A stretch of 64,000 nucleotides of DNA from Ilyomonas sp965219515 (GTDB lineage Bacteria > Bacteroidota > Bacteroidia > Chitinophagales > Chitinophagaceae), in contig OZ244776.1 of assembly GCA_965219515.1 (NCBI GenBank), forward strand, positions 2,480,001 through 2,544,000. Reading direction: 5' to 3'. Position numbers and translations under genes: made by a program. Shown here piece by piece: positions 44,561 to 53,021 of this stretch (the stretch's first letter is position 1; each line of letters opens with the position of its first letter). Below the pieces are notes generated by a model that saw nothing but the letters and a program-made list of their open reading frames with translations, did not search any database and was not told where the DNA came from.

Positions 44561-46468
44561 ATGAACCGGTTTGTGCTGATGCTGTTTTGCATCTTCGTTT
44601 CTTCTGCTTTATTCGCGCAAAAAAAGAATGAAAAACAATTACAAAAAGCGCAGGATGCCTACGATGCCGCCATGCTGCAATTGCGCGACGGGCTTGTGCG
44701 CGATGCCGTTCCGCTGTTGGGCAAAGCCATTGAATACAATCCGCAGTTTACCGATGCGTATCTGTCTTTGGCGGGCGTGTATGGCGAAATGAAAAACTAT
44801 GAAAAAGCGGTTTCATACTACGAAAAAGCCAAAGACATTGACAGCGGTTATTTTGCTTATTTTCAGATTCCGTACTCGATAGATCTGGCTGCGTCAGGTA
44901 AATGGAACGAAGCCTTAACGGTCATCAATCGTTTTCTTTCATTACCCAAACTGAATGAAAAAAGCGTGAAAAGCGCATTGTACAGAAAGCAATGCTACCA
45001 GTTTGCCATTGATTATAAAAACACGCACCCAACGGATGATTATGTGTTTGCGCCGCACAATCTTGGCGACAGCATCAACTCGAAACAATCTGAATATTAC
45101 CCATCTTTTACCATTGACGATAGCGTGTTTGTTTTTACAAGACGTGGCGCAAACGGTCGTGAAGATTTTATTCAAAGCCGGAAAATACAGAACGGTTACA
45201 CTACATCTTCAATTATAAACGGTGATATAAATATTGAACCATACAAAGGCGCCATTGATATTTCGCAGGACGGCGAATGGCTGCTTTTTGCAGGCGATTT
45301 CGGAAGGCATGGGTTCGGCAATTTCGATTTGTATATGTCTTATAACACACCAAAAGGATGGAGCGAACCATTTAACTTAGGCAGCAATATCAATACAGAA
45401 TATTGGGAAAGTTCGCCAGGCATCAGCCCCGATAAAAACGCGTTGTACTTCAGCAGCAACCGTCCTGGCGGTTATGGCGGCAAAGACTTGTATGTAAGCT
45501 ATCGCCAGAAAAACGGCAAATGGGGGCCGGCGCAGAATATGGGTGCAGGCATCAACACGGGCGGCGATGAGCTGGCGCCGTTTATACATGCCGATAACCA
45601 AACTTTGTATTACACATCGGACGGATTGCCGGGCTACGGCGGCACCGATATTTATATGCTTCGCAAAAACGGCAACGGATGGAGCAAGCCGGAAAATCTG
45701 GGTTATCCGATAAACACGATTGATAACGAGGGCAGCCTGTTTGTGGCAAGTGATGGCGTTACCGCTTATTATGCCAGCGACCGCTCTGATACGCGCGGCG
45801 AGCTTGATTTATATCAGTTTGCCATGAAACCCGATGTGCGCCCGCTTAAAACGCTGTACATCAAAGGTTATGTAAGCGATGCAAAAACAGGTAAAGGTTT
45901 GCCTTGTTCGGTAGAACTGACCAGCGACAGCAGCCGCGAAATAATTACGGAAGTTCAGACCGATGAAACCGGGTTTTATTTTATCACGTTGCCGGTCGGA
46001 ACCGATTATACATTTACCGTAAACAGAAAAAATTATTTGCTTTACAGCGATGTATTTCCCTTAAGTAAAAAAATTCCCGACAGCACATATCAGAAAGATA
46101 TTGCGCTGCAACCGATTGAGCTTAACGCTTCTGTAACGCTGAAAAATATTCAGTTTCCTACCAACTCATACCAGTTGGAAGAAGTAAGTGCGATAGAGCT
46201 AAATAAATTAATACAGCTCTTAAATGACAACCCGACGGTTCATTTACAAATTAACGGATATACCGATAATGCAGGAACGCCCGCAGATAATCTTACCCTT
46301 TCTGCCAACAGAGCCAAAGCCGTAGCTGATTATCTGATTGGTAAAGGCGTTGCTAAACAACGCTTATCATACAAGGGTTTTGGAGAAACAAAACCGGTGG
46401 CAGATAACAGTACGGAAGCAGGCAAAGCGAAGAACAGAAGAACGGAATTTGTGGTAACGGGGATTTAA
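44561..46468 (+). CDS. OmpA-family protein with TPR and PD40 repeats
   Basis: A 635-residue exported protein (signal peptide MNRFVLMLFCIFVSSALFAQ). Tetratricopeptide repeats occupy about 20-150 (DAYLSLAGVYGEMKNYEKAVSYYEKA), then PD40/WD40-like propeller repeats (SSPGISPDKNALYFSSNRPGG, APFIHADNQTLYYTSDG), a carboxypeptidase-regulatory-like fold near 440-510, and a C-terminal OmpA domain (VHLQINGYTDNAGTPADN, RLSYKGFGETKP) that binds peptidoglycan. This architecture resembles PorE-type proteins of the type IX secretion system and other envelope anchors; a specific role here is not shown. Confidence 0.9.
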   Translation: MNRFVLMLFCIFVSSALFAQKKNEKQLQKAQDAYDAAMLQLRDGLVRDAVPLLGKAIEYNPQFTDAYLSLAGVYGEMKNYEKAVSYYEKAKDIDSGYFAYFQIPYSIDLAASGKWNEALTVINRFLSLPKLNEKSVKSALYRKQCYQFAIDYKNTHPTDDYVFAPHNLGDSINSKQSEYYPSFTIDDSVFVFTRRGANGREDFIQSRKIQNGYTTSSIINGDINIEPYKGAIDISQDGEWLLFAGDFGRHGFGNFDLYMSYNTPKGWSEPFNLGSNINTEYWESSPGISPDKNALYFSSNRPGGYGGKDLYVSYRQKNGKWGPAQNMGAGINTGGDELAPFIHADNQTLYYTSDGLPGYGGTDIYMLRKNGNGWSKPENLGYPINTIDNEGSLFVASDGVTAYYASDRSDTRGELDLYQFAMKPDVRPLKTLYIKGYVSDAKTGKGLPCSVELTSDSSREIITEVQTDETGFYFITLPVGTDYTFTVNRKNYLLYSDVFPLSKKIPDSTYQKDIALQPIELNASVTLKNIQFPTNSYQLEEVSAIELNKLIQLLNDNPTVHLQINGYTDNAGTPADNLTLSANRAKAVADYLIGKGVAKQRLSYKGFGETKPVADNSTEAGKAKNRRTEFVVTGI

Positions 46469-46626
46469 TTTTTCTGAACTGTGTATTGTCTCACAGACGG
46501 CGCATATTAATACAGATTTTTATTAAATATCTTCTTTGAAAATATATATGCGCTAAAAAATAATTCAATGTATGGTTTATTTTAGTTCACGTGTACCGCT
46601 ATAAGAATAAATACATGCTTTATTTA

Positions 46627-47859
46627 TCAATACAACATTCTCACTTTAATGGTTTCGTTTACCTGTTTTAATAAGTCAACCGCCTGGCCAGATAATTCTT
46701 TATTTATATCAAGCACCACATAACCGATTTCTTCGTTGGTTTTCAGATATTGACCCACAATATTGATATGGTTGTCGGCAAGTGTTTTATTAATAGCGCT
46801 TAATACGCCGGGAACATTGTTGTGAATGTGCAAGATACGGTGCGCGCCATGCACCAGCGGAAGCGTAATGGCAGGAACGGTATGCGAGCCGTTTGTAATA
46901 CCGCTTTCGAGGTAATTGAACAGCTTAACACTTACATCGTCGCCGATATTTTCCTGCGCTTCCTCGGTTGAGCCGCCGATGTGCGGCGTTAAGATTACGT
47001 TGGATAAATTTTGCAAAGGCGTAGCAAATGGCTGCCCGTTTTTTTCGGGTTCAACAGGAAATACATCTATGGCTGCGCCGCCTAACTTGCCTTGTTGCAA
47101 CGCTTCTGCCAACGCATCTATTTCTACCACATGACCTCTTGAATAATTAATCAGCAGCGCATTCTTTTTGCAAAAAGATAAATTGTCTTTGTTTATCAGG
47201 TTTTTTGTCTGTTCCGTTTCGGGAACGTGCAGCGAGATAACATCAGATTCGGTAAGCAATTCATCAATGCTTTTACAGCTTACTGCATTGCCAAGCGGCA
47301 GCTTGGTTTCAATATCATAAAACGTAACCTTCATGCCGAAAGCTTCTGCCAGTACGCTTACCTGCGCGCCAATATTGCCATACCCAATAATGCCAAGCGT
47401 TTTGCCACGCAGTTCAAAACTGCCTTTTGCATCTTTCATCCAGATGCCTTCATGCGCCGCTTTGTTTTTGTCCGGTATTCTTCTGATGAGCATAATTGCC
47501 AGACCAATAACCAGTTCTGCCACGCTTCTGGTATTGCTGTATGGCGCATTAAAAACAACGATCCCTTTTTTTGTGGCTTCGTGCAAATCAACCTGGTTTA
47601 CGCCAATGCAAAAACAACCAATCGCCATCAGCTTTTCGGCGGCGGCCAATACCTTAGATGTAATCTGCGTTTTAGAACGAATGCCTAACAAATGCACATC
47701 TTTGATGGCTTCTATCAATTGATCTTCAGGAAGCGCTTTGGTTAGCTTTGTTACACTTGCATAACCGTTGTCTTTAAATTTTTCTACGGCACGATCGCTG
47801 ATATTTTCTAAAAACAGAATGTTGATTTTCTCTTTGGGATAGCTTGTTGGTTTGTTCAT
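46627..47859 (-). CDS. serA: D-3-phosphoglycerate dehydrogenase
   Basis: A 410-residue enzyme that makes 3-phosphohydroxypyruvate, the first step of serine synthesis. The NAD-binding motif GKTLGIIGYGNIGAQVSVLAEAFGMKVTFYD, the catalytic PHIGGSTEEAQENIG (His) and the LHVPET segment are visible, and a C-terminal ACT domain (about 335-410, VPGVLSAINKTLADNHINIVGQYL) suggests feedback control by serine. This is the E. coli-like form. It shares its transcription direction with the upstream rpmE2, from which it is separated by a terminator. Confidence 0.95.
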   Translation of the reverse strand: MNKPTSYPKEKINILFLENISDRAVEKFKDNGYASVTKLTKALPEDQLIEAIKDVHLLGIRSKTQITSKVLAAAEKLMAIGCFCIGVNQVDLHEATKKGIVVFNAPYSNTRSVAELVIGLAIMLIRRIPDKNKAAHEGIWMKDAKGSFELRGKTLGIIGYGNIGAQVSVLAEAFGMKVTFYDIETKLPLGNAVSCKSIDELLTESDVISLHVPETEQTKNLINKDNLSFCKKNALLINYSRGHVVEIDALAEALQQGKLGGAAIDVFPVEPEKNGQPFATPLQNLSNVILTPHIGGSTEEAQENIGDDVSVKLFNYLESGITNGSHTVPAITLPLVHGAHRILHIHNNVPGVLSAINKTLADNHINIVGQYLKTNEEIGYVVLDINKELSGQAVDLLKQVNETIKVRMLY

Positions 47860-47880
47860 GGTAAATGAAAGAAGATGTGA

Positions 47881-47914
47881 AATAAAAAATCCCCCCGATG
47901 TGTACCGGAGGGAT
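47881..47914 (-). terminator. terminator of rpmE2
   Basis: On the minus strand ATCCCTCCGG (47914-47905) pairs with CGGGGGGAT (47897-47889) around an 8-base loop (one mismatch), followed by TTTTTTATTT. Confidence 0.75.
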
Positions 47915-47930
47915 GTGAAATGAAGTGAGC

Positions 47931-48182
47931 TTATTTTTTTCCGTAACGCTTTTTAAATTTGTCAATACGTCCGGCGGTATCAACCAACACATTTTTACCG
48001 GTATAAAACGGGTGCGACGTGTTAGAGATATCCAGCTTTACCAGCGGATATTCGTTGCCGTCTTCCCATTTCGCTTTTTCGCTGCTGCCCGATGCGGTTG
48101 ATTTGCCAAGAAATTCGGTGCCGTTGGTCATGTCTTTAAACACAACAAACTTGTATTTTTCGGGATGTATGCCTTGTTTCAT
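47931..48182 (-). CDS. rpmE2: 50S ribosomal protein L31 type B
   Basis: An 83-residue ribosomal protein starting MKQGIHPEKYKFVVFKDM. It has no CxxC pair, so it is the zinc-independent (type B, YkgM-like) form, with the SHPFYTGKNVLVDTAGRIDKF core typical of L31. In many bacteria the zinc-free copy is induced under zinc limitation; whether a zinc-binding L31 exists in this genome cannot be seen. Confidence 0.95.
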   Translation of the reverse strand: MKQGIHPEKYKFVVFKDMTNGTEFLGKSTASGSSEKAKWEDGNEYPLVKLDISNTSHPFYTGKNVLVDTAGRIDKFKKRYGKK

Positions 48183-48422
48183 GTTTCTGAATTTTGATCA
48201 CGGATTTTGCCGTAACGGATAAATTATTTTTAAAGAAGCGCAAAGATAACGGCAATGAGGTTGCGGGCAAAGAAATTTATGGCTTTAAAAATTAATTATG
48301 ACTGATTTATAAAAGTTTAAGAATCCACATTTTTTAACACGAGGTTGTTTGCGTTTAATAATCCTTAATTGCTCTTGTTTGAAGCAAAATGCGAAAGACA
48401 AAAACAATTAGAACAATACTTT

Positions 48423-48446
48423 AAAGTAGTGAAAATACTACCTTTG
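48423..48446 (+). promoter_or_regulatory. candidate hicAB promoter and operator
   Basis: AAAGTAGT (48423-48430) and ACTACCTTT (48437-48445) form an imperfect palindrome around GAAAAT. TACCTTTG (48439-48446) fits the TAnnTTTG -7 box and overlaps it. A binding site for HicB autoregulation is likely. Confidence 0.5.
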
Positions 48447-48469
48447 GATAACTCTTTGAATCAGGCTCT

Positions 48470-48649
48470 ATGAAATCATCAGAACTGCATCGGAAAATAA
48501 AGAGAAACGGATGGATTTTTTTAAAGGCAGAAGGCAGCCATTACATCTATACAAAGAATGGCAAATCTTATCCTGTTCCTTTTCATGGAACCAAAGAAAT
48601 AGGTTTTGGTTTGCAAAAGAAAATTGAAAAAGAAATGAAACTTATTTGA
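48470..48649 (+). CDS. hicA: HicA-type mRNA interferase toxin
   Basis: A 59-residue protein, too short for many gene finders, reading MKSSELHRKIKRNGWIFLKAEGSHYIYTKNGKSY and ending in KKIEKEMKLI. It has the YcfA/HicA double-stranded-RNA-binding-like fold with the catalytic histidine at H24 in EGSHY, and the HGTKEIGFGLQKKI tail. It cleaves mRNA when free. It lies 22 bp upstream of the hicB gene, with which it forms a type II toxin-antitoxin pair, toxin first, as is usual for HicAB. Confidence 0.85.
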   Translation: MKSSELHRKIKRNGWIFLKAEGSHYIYTKNGKSYPVPFHGTKEIGFGLQKKIEKEMKLI

Positions 48650-48671
48650 TTATTGAAAACTAAATACAGCA

Positions 48672-49070
48672 ATGAAAACAGTAAAAATTATAATTGAACG
48701 AAGTAAGGATATGTTTTCTTCTTATGCTGAAAATGTAGAAGGTATATACGGTGGTGGAAATACGGTTGCCGATGCAAAACAATCTGCATTAGATGCCATA
48801 CAGCTTTTGCAGGAAAACAACGAAGTAAATGCCATACCTAACATTTTACAACGTGAGTATAAAATTTCTTTTCGGTTAGACATGCAAAGTTTTTTTAATT
48901 ATTATGATGGAATTTTCACCAAAGCAGCTTTGGAACGCATTACCGGTATTAATCAAAAGCAAATACAACACTATGCAAGCGGGTTGAAAAAGCCGCGCCC
49001 GGCACAAAGAAAAAAAATTGAAACTTCACTGCATAAATTGGGCGAAGAACTATTGGCAGTTGAATTATAA
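48672..49070 (+). CDS. hicB: HicB-family antitoxin
   Basis: A 132-residue antitoxin. The N-terminal half has the partial RNase H-like fold of HicB (MKTVKIIIERSKDMFSSYAENVEGIYGGGNTVADAKQSAL) and the C-terminal part carries a helix-turn-helix (ALERITGINQKQIQHYASGLKKPRPAQ), which is the XRE-type DNA-binding domain found in many HicB proteins. It should bind and silence HicA and repress the operon at the palindrome upstream. The longer second domain fits an autorepressor. Confidence 0.85.
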   Translation: MKTVKIIIERSKDMFSSYAENVEGIYGGGNTVADAKQSALDAIQLLQENNEVNAIPNILQREYKISFRLDMQSFFNYYDGIFTKAALERITGINQKQIQHYASGLKKPRPAQRKKIETSLHKLGEELLAVEL

Positions 49071-49085
49071 AATGATACAGACTAT

Positions 49086-51575
49086 CTACACCGGATCAAC
49101 GTCCGGCGTAATTCTTACGCTTCTGTACGTTTTATTGCTTTGTATAATAACAATCTGCTGCAAAATCTGCAGCTTGCAGTTGGTTATCACAGCCGCTTCG
49201 CGCGGCAGCTTCAATAAAATTTCCCACAAAAAAACATTGCGGATCCTGTTTACCAGCGGCTCGGCAGGACCCGTAATAAAATTTGCATAATTCGCCTGCA
49301 GCCCTTGTGTCATCAGGTGTGCAGCTTCTTCTGCCGTTGCGCTTTCTTTGTGTTTGAAAACAATTTTGATGATACGTGAAAAGGGAGGATAAAAAAAATT
49401 TCTCCGGTTTTCTATTTCAAGCCTGAAAAGACTTTCATAATCGTGGTCTTTTACCAACTGCAATACCGGATGATGAATATTGGCAAGCTGTATCAATACT
49501 TTTCCTTTTGTTTCTCTTCTACCTGCCCTGCCGCTCACCTGCTCCATCAGTTGAAACGCCCTTTCATTTACCCGAAAATCGGTAAAGTTCAATATACCGT
49601 CCGCATCCAGAATACCAACAAGGTTTACGTGTTCAAAATCAAGACCTTTTACTACCATTTGCGTTCCCACCAATATATCTATGCGGCTTTGCTCAAACAG
49701 CTTAATCAGCGTATCGTGGTCGTGCTTGCCTTTGATGCTGTCATAATCCATGCGGGCAATGCGGGCATCGGTAAATTCTGCTGCAATGGTTTCTTCTATT
49801 TTTTCGGTGCCAAAGTTTTTTTGATTAAACTGATGACTGCCGCACGCTACGCACGTGTACATTACCGGATAATCGGTTCCGCAATAATGACAAACCAGTT
49901 TATTTTTCGCTTTGTGAAAAGTGAGCGTTACATCGCAATTGCGGCAATGCGGTATCCAGCCGCATACCGAGCAAATCATATAAGGCGAATAGCCACGCCG
50001 GTTTTTAAACAGAATCACCTGCTTTTTCGCCTTTACCGATTTTTCTATTTCCTCTCTTAGTTCCGGTGTCAGAATTACTTTTTCATTGGGTTTAGCAATT
50101 ACATTTTTTGTATCAATCACTTCAATTTCGGGCATTGCCGCATTGCCGAAACGCTCTCCCAGTTTTACCAGTCCGTATTTGTTTATGGTGCAGTTGTAAT
50201 AGCTTTCCATGGATGGCGTGGCGCTGCCCAATAATACTTTTGCCTGAAAGAGCGAAGCATAATAAATGGCTGTATCGCGGGCATGATAGCGCGGTGCCGG
50301 CTCCTGTTGTTTGTAAGACGGGTCGTGCTCTTCATCCACGATAATCAGTCCCAGTTCTTTAAAAGGCAGCAACAGGGCGGAACGCGCGCCCAGCACGGCT
50401 TTGGTTTCGCCGCTTTTTACTTTGTTCCATATTTCAACGCGCTCGTTTGCGTTAAATTTAGAATGATAAATGGTAATGTGTCCGCCGAAATGAATTTGCA
50501 ATCTTCGTATTGTTTGCGCGGTTAACGCAATTTCAGGCAGCATATAAAGTATCTGTTTGCCCTGCTGCATATATTGCTCAATGAGCTTGATGTAAATCTG
50601 CGTTTTACCGCTCGACGTTACGCCGTGCAATAAGCAAACAGATTTATCTGATAAGCTTTGTTGCACCTCCGTTAAAGCTTTCTGCTGCGCATCAGATAAT
50701 GTGAAATTGATAGTTATATCTTTTGGCAAAGCAGGCAGGCGACTGGTACTGCGCTTTTCGGCACGCAATATATTTTTCTCGCATAAACTGTTTAGCTGAG
50801 ACGATGAAGCGCCTGATTTTTTTAATAACTGCGATTGTATCACCTCGCCTTCGGTCTTTTGCAGATGAAGAAACGCCAGCAGCAATTCCATTTGCTTTGG
50901 CGCGCCTTTGCCCCAGTTATTCAACAGTTGCTGCAGCTTTTCTTCAACAAAATAATCCGGCTGCAGGTGTATGTAAGTTTCCTTTTTCTCTTTGTATTTT
51001 TCCTGCAGTTCTTCCCATACATAACAAACATTTTTTTCAATCAGCTTCTTAATTACCGGATATACATGATTGCTGTCGAGTATCTGCTGCACCTCCGTTA
51101 GCTTCAGTTCTTTTTTAATTTGCAAAGCTTCCGCAACAATATATTCTTCATCGGTTAATGATTCAAAGTCGGTTGCGTTTTCTTCATTCCATACCAAAGT
51201 TGTTTCGCTCGATAATTTTAAGTTTGACGGCACGGAAGCATGCATTACTTCACCTTCGGTGCACATATAATAATCGCTCATCCAATGCCAGAGAAGAAGC
51301 TGCGTTTCATGCAGCAAAGGCTCATTATCCAGCACATTTACCAATGGCTTCGGCTCAAAACCTTCCGGCTTTTTTGTAATGATTTTTTTTATTAATCCGG
51401 TATATTTTTTATTGCGCAGCGAAACTTCAACACGCTTGCCAACGGTTGCAGCTTCTGTTAAGTGCAAAGGAATTTCCCAGGTATAATTTTTAGGTAAAAA
51501 AAGCGGTACAATTACTTCTGCATAAAGCAAAGCAGATGGCTCAGAAAAATTAATTTTATTCGTGTCTGCGTTCAT
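49086..51575 (-). CDS. priA: primosomal protein N' (replication restart helicase PriA)
   Basis: An 829-residue superfamily 2 helicase that reloads the replisome at collapsed forks. Seen are the N-terminal 3'-DNA-binding domain, Walker A GVTSSGKT (about 316-323), the DEEH box LIIVDEEHDPSY, and the eight-cysteine zinc region CSVCGWIPHCRNC ... CHYCGTDYPVMYTCVACG inserted in the helicase core, then motifs V and VI (MVVKGLDFEHV, QVSGRAGR). The gene converges on hicB with only 15 bp between them. Length is normal for PriA. Confidence 0.95.
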   Translation of the reverse strand: MNADTNKINFSEPSALLYAEVIVPLFLPKNYTWEIPLHLTEAATVGKRVEVSLRNKKYTGLIKKIITKKPEGFEPKPLVNVLDNEPLLHETQLLLWHWMSDYYMCTEGEVMHASVPSNLKLSSETTLVWNEENATDFESLTDEEYIVAEALQIKKELKLTEVQQILDSNHVYPVIKKLIEKNVCYVWEELQEKYKEKKETYIHLQPDYFVEEKLQQLLNNWGKGAPKQMELLLAFLHLQKTEGEVIQSQLLKKSGASSSQLNSLCEKNILRAEKRSTSRLPALPKDITINFTLSDAQQKALTEVQQSLSDKSVCLLHGVTSSGKTQIYIKLIEQYMQQGKQILYMLPEIALTAQTIRRLQIHFGGHITIYHSKFNANERVEIWNKVKSGETKAVLGARSALLLPFKELGLIIVDEEHDPSYKQQEPAPRYHARDTAIYYASLFQAKVLLGSATPSMESYYNCTINKYGLVKLGERFGNAAMPEIEVIDTKNVIAKPNEKVILTPELREEIEKSVKAKKQVILFKNRRGYSPYMICSVCGWIPHCRNCDVTLTFHKAKNKLVCHYCGTDYPVMYTCVACGSHQFNQKNFGTEKIEETIAAEFTDARIARMDYDSIKGKHDHDTLIKLFEQSRIDILVGTQMVVKGLDFEHVNLVGILDADGILNFTDFRVNERAFQLMEQVSGRAGRRETKGKVLIQLANIHHPVLQLVKDHDYESLFRLEIENRRNFFYPPFSRIIKIVFKHKESATAEEAAHLMTQGLQANYANFITGPAEPLVNRIRNVFLWEILLKLPREAAVITNCKLQILQQIVIIQSNKTYRSVRITPDVDPV

Positions 51576-51579
51576 TCTG

Positions 51580-52551
51580 TTATTTCGCTACGGTTACGCC
51601 ATCGCCGTTAATTTTCGTAACATAAGTGTGGTAATCTATCTTCAGATTACCAAATACGTCTTTCATAATCTGCTCAACCTGTATCGCCGTACTTTTTTCT
51701 TTACTCAGCATAAAAACCGATGGACCGCTGCCGGATATGCCGCCGCCAAGTGCCCCGATCTGCCTGCATTTTTTCTTTATTTCATCAAACCCCGGAATGA
51801 GCATGCTTCGTACCGGCTCGATAATAAAATCTTCCAAAGAACGGCCAATCAGTTCATAATCATTTTTTAAAAAACCGGCCACCAGACCGCCTACATTTCC
51901 CCATTGCTTAATGGCATTTTTCAGCGATACATGTTGTTTTAAAATGGCGCGCGCATCGGCTGTTCTCACTTCTATCTGCGGATGCACCACCGTAACATGC
52001 AAAGGCGGCGCAGAAAGCGGAATAATATCCAACGGAAAGATAGACCGGATGAGCGTTACACCGCCATAAATGCAAGGGGCAATATTATCGGCATGTTTTA
52101 CGCCGCTGGCAACTTTTTCGCCCCACATGGCAAACTGTATCAATTGTTCTTTTGAAAAATGATGATTGAGTAAATGATTGGCGGCAACCACCGCACCGGC
52201 AGCACTTGCCGCACTGCTGCCTACGCCGCTTCCCGGCTTGATGCGCTTATGAATGATTACTTCAAAGCCAATGTTTTCGCGCAGCTCATTCAACATTTCT
52301 ATCAGCGGTGCGCCGGCAGTGTTCTGGGCCGGATTTTCGGGCAACGGATAGCCGTCTGCACTGCGAATGATCACTTTTTTTTCATTCAGCAGCGTAACAT
52401 CCATAATGTCGTATGGCTCATGCAAACACAAACCAAGCACATCAAAGCCGCAAACCAGATTAGCAACAGTTGCAGGTGCATGAACACGAAGCCCCCCCGC
52501 CCCTAAAGGGGAGCTTTGAGCAGCGTATGTTTTATTTTGGGGTTGATTCAC
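51580..52551 (-). CDS. thrB: homoserine kinase
   Basis: A 323-residue GHMP kinase that phosphorylates homoserine in threonine synthesis. The ATP-binding motif is KPGSGVGSSAASAAGAVVAANHLL (about 110-133) and the C-terminal motif is GGGISGSGPSVFML. The enzyme normally begins close to VHAPATVANL; here ~22 residues precede it, including a peptide (AQSSPLGAGG) encoded by a copy of the CCCCTAAAGGGG palindrome. The only possible start before it is a GTG (52549-52551) within the end of the DUF559 gene. The gene lies downstream of thrA; thrC does not follow. Confidence 0.9.
   Translation of the reverse strand: MNQPQNKTYAAQSSPLGAGGLRVHAPATVANLVCGFDVLGLCLHEPYDIMDVTLLNEKKVIIRSADGYPLPENPAQNTAGAPLIEMLNELRENIGFEVIIHKRIKPGSGVGSSAASAAGAVVAANHLLNHHFSKEQLIQFAMWGEKVASGVKHADNIAPCIYGGVTLIRSIFPLDIIPLSAPPLHVTVVHPQIEVRTADARAILKQHVSLKNAIKQWGNVGGLVAGFLKNDYELIGRSLEDFIIEPVRSMLIPGFDEIKKKCRQIGALGGGISGSGPSVFMLSKEKSTAIQVEQIMKDVFGNLKIDYHTYVTKINGDGVTVAK
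52495..52520 (+). repeat. palindromic element copy a (CCCCTAAAGGGG)
   Basis: CCCCGCCCCTAAAGGGGAGCTTTGAG, core 52500-52511. Identical over 26 bp to copy b at 52903-52928 in the same orientation; both flank the DUF559 gene. This copy is translated as part of thrB. Confidence 0.9.
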
Positions 52552-52900
52552 GTTGGAGTGTTTGTTTTATTTTTTGTAAGACGGATTGTAAATTAATTAG
52601 TACTTCTTTGTTGGTAAAACGAATCACTTTGATACTTAAATTTTCCAAATTTTTTTGTCTTGTTTCATCATTCCTTTTTACATCTTCCATCTCATGAATG
52701 CTGCCATCAATTTCAATAATCAACTTTAATTGATGACAATAAAAATCGGCAACATACATAAACAAGGGATGCTGTCTTCTGAATTTAATTCCCATTTCGT
52801 TTTTACGGAGATAATTCCAAAGTAATTCTTCAGCAGGCGTCATTTTATTTCGAAGTTCTTCCGCTTTTTTAAAGATCAGCGGATGAGCGCCATAGTGCAT
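52532..52900 (-). CDS. DUF559 endonuclease-fold protein
   Basis: A 122-residue protein of the DUF559 family, related to very-short-patch repair (Vsr-like) and restriction-endonuclease folds. Motifs are KFRRQHPLFMYVADFYC (D52) and LIIEIDGSIH (E63, D65), fitting a PD-(D/E)xK active site. The start MHYGAHPLIFKKAEELRNKMTPAEELLW is typical. The gene sits between two identical 26-bp palindromic elements in direct orientation, the upstream one only 2 bp from the ATG, where its purine-rich GGGGCGGGGAC may act in ribosome binding. It interrupts thrA-thrB. Its role is unknown. Confidence 0.85.
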   Translation of the reverse strand: MHYGAHPLIFKKAEELRNKMTPAEELLWNYLRKNEMGIKFRRQHPLFMYVADFYCHQLKLIIEIDGSIHEMEDVKRNDETRQKNLENLSIKVIRFTNKEVLINLQSVLQKIKQTLQRESTPK

Positions 52901-52902
52901 GT

Positions 52903-52928
52903 CCCCGCCCCTAAAGGGGAGCTTTGAG
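52903..52928 (+). repeat. palindromic element copy b (CCCCTAAAGGGG)
   Basis: Same 26 bp as copy a, core 52908-52919, directly upstream of the DUF559 start codon. The two copies are 408 bp apart. Confidence 0.9.
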
Positions 52929-53021
52929 CCTGTTTATTATTGATAACTTCTTTCATTTTACATAATAATCAAAGTAGTATTTACTTACGCTGTTCCAAAC
53001 TCTCCTTCAAAAGCCGGGGCT

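Noticed and set aside
49443..50060. 205-codon frame antisense to priA
   Set aside because: Covers the helicase core and zinc region of priA in reverse; no independent support.
51070..51270. Small plus-strand frames within priA
   Set aside because: Shadow frames without start-site context or homology pattern.
52985..53021. CTCTCCTTCAAAAGCCGGGGCTT after thrA as a degenerate element copy
   Set aside because: Only a partial resemblance; the AAGCCCCGGCTT part may be a small hairpin after the thrA stop codon, too weak to name.
49071..53021. thrC expected beside thrA-thrB
   Set aside because: No threonine synthase frame exists in the space; priA follows thrB directly. It must lie elsewhere.
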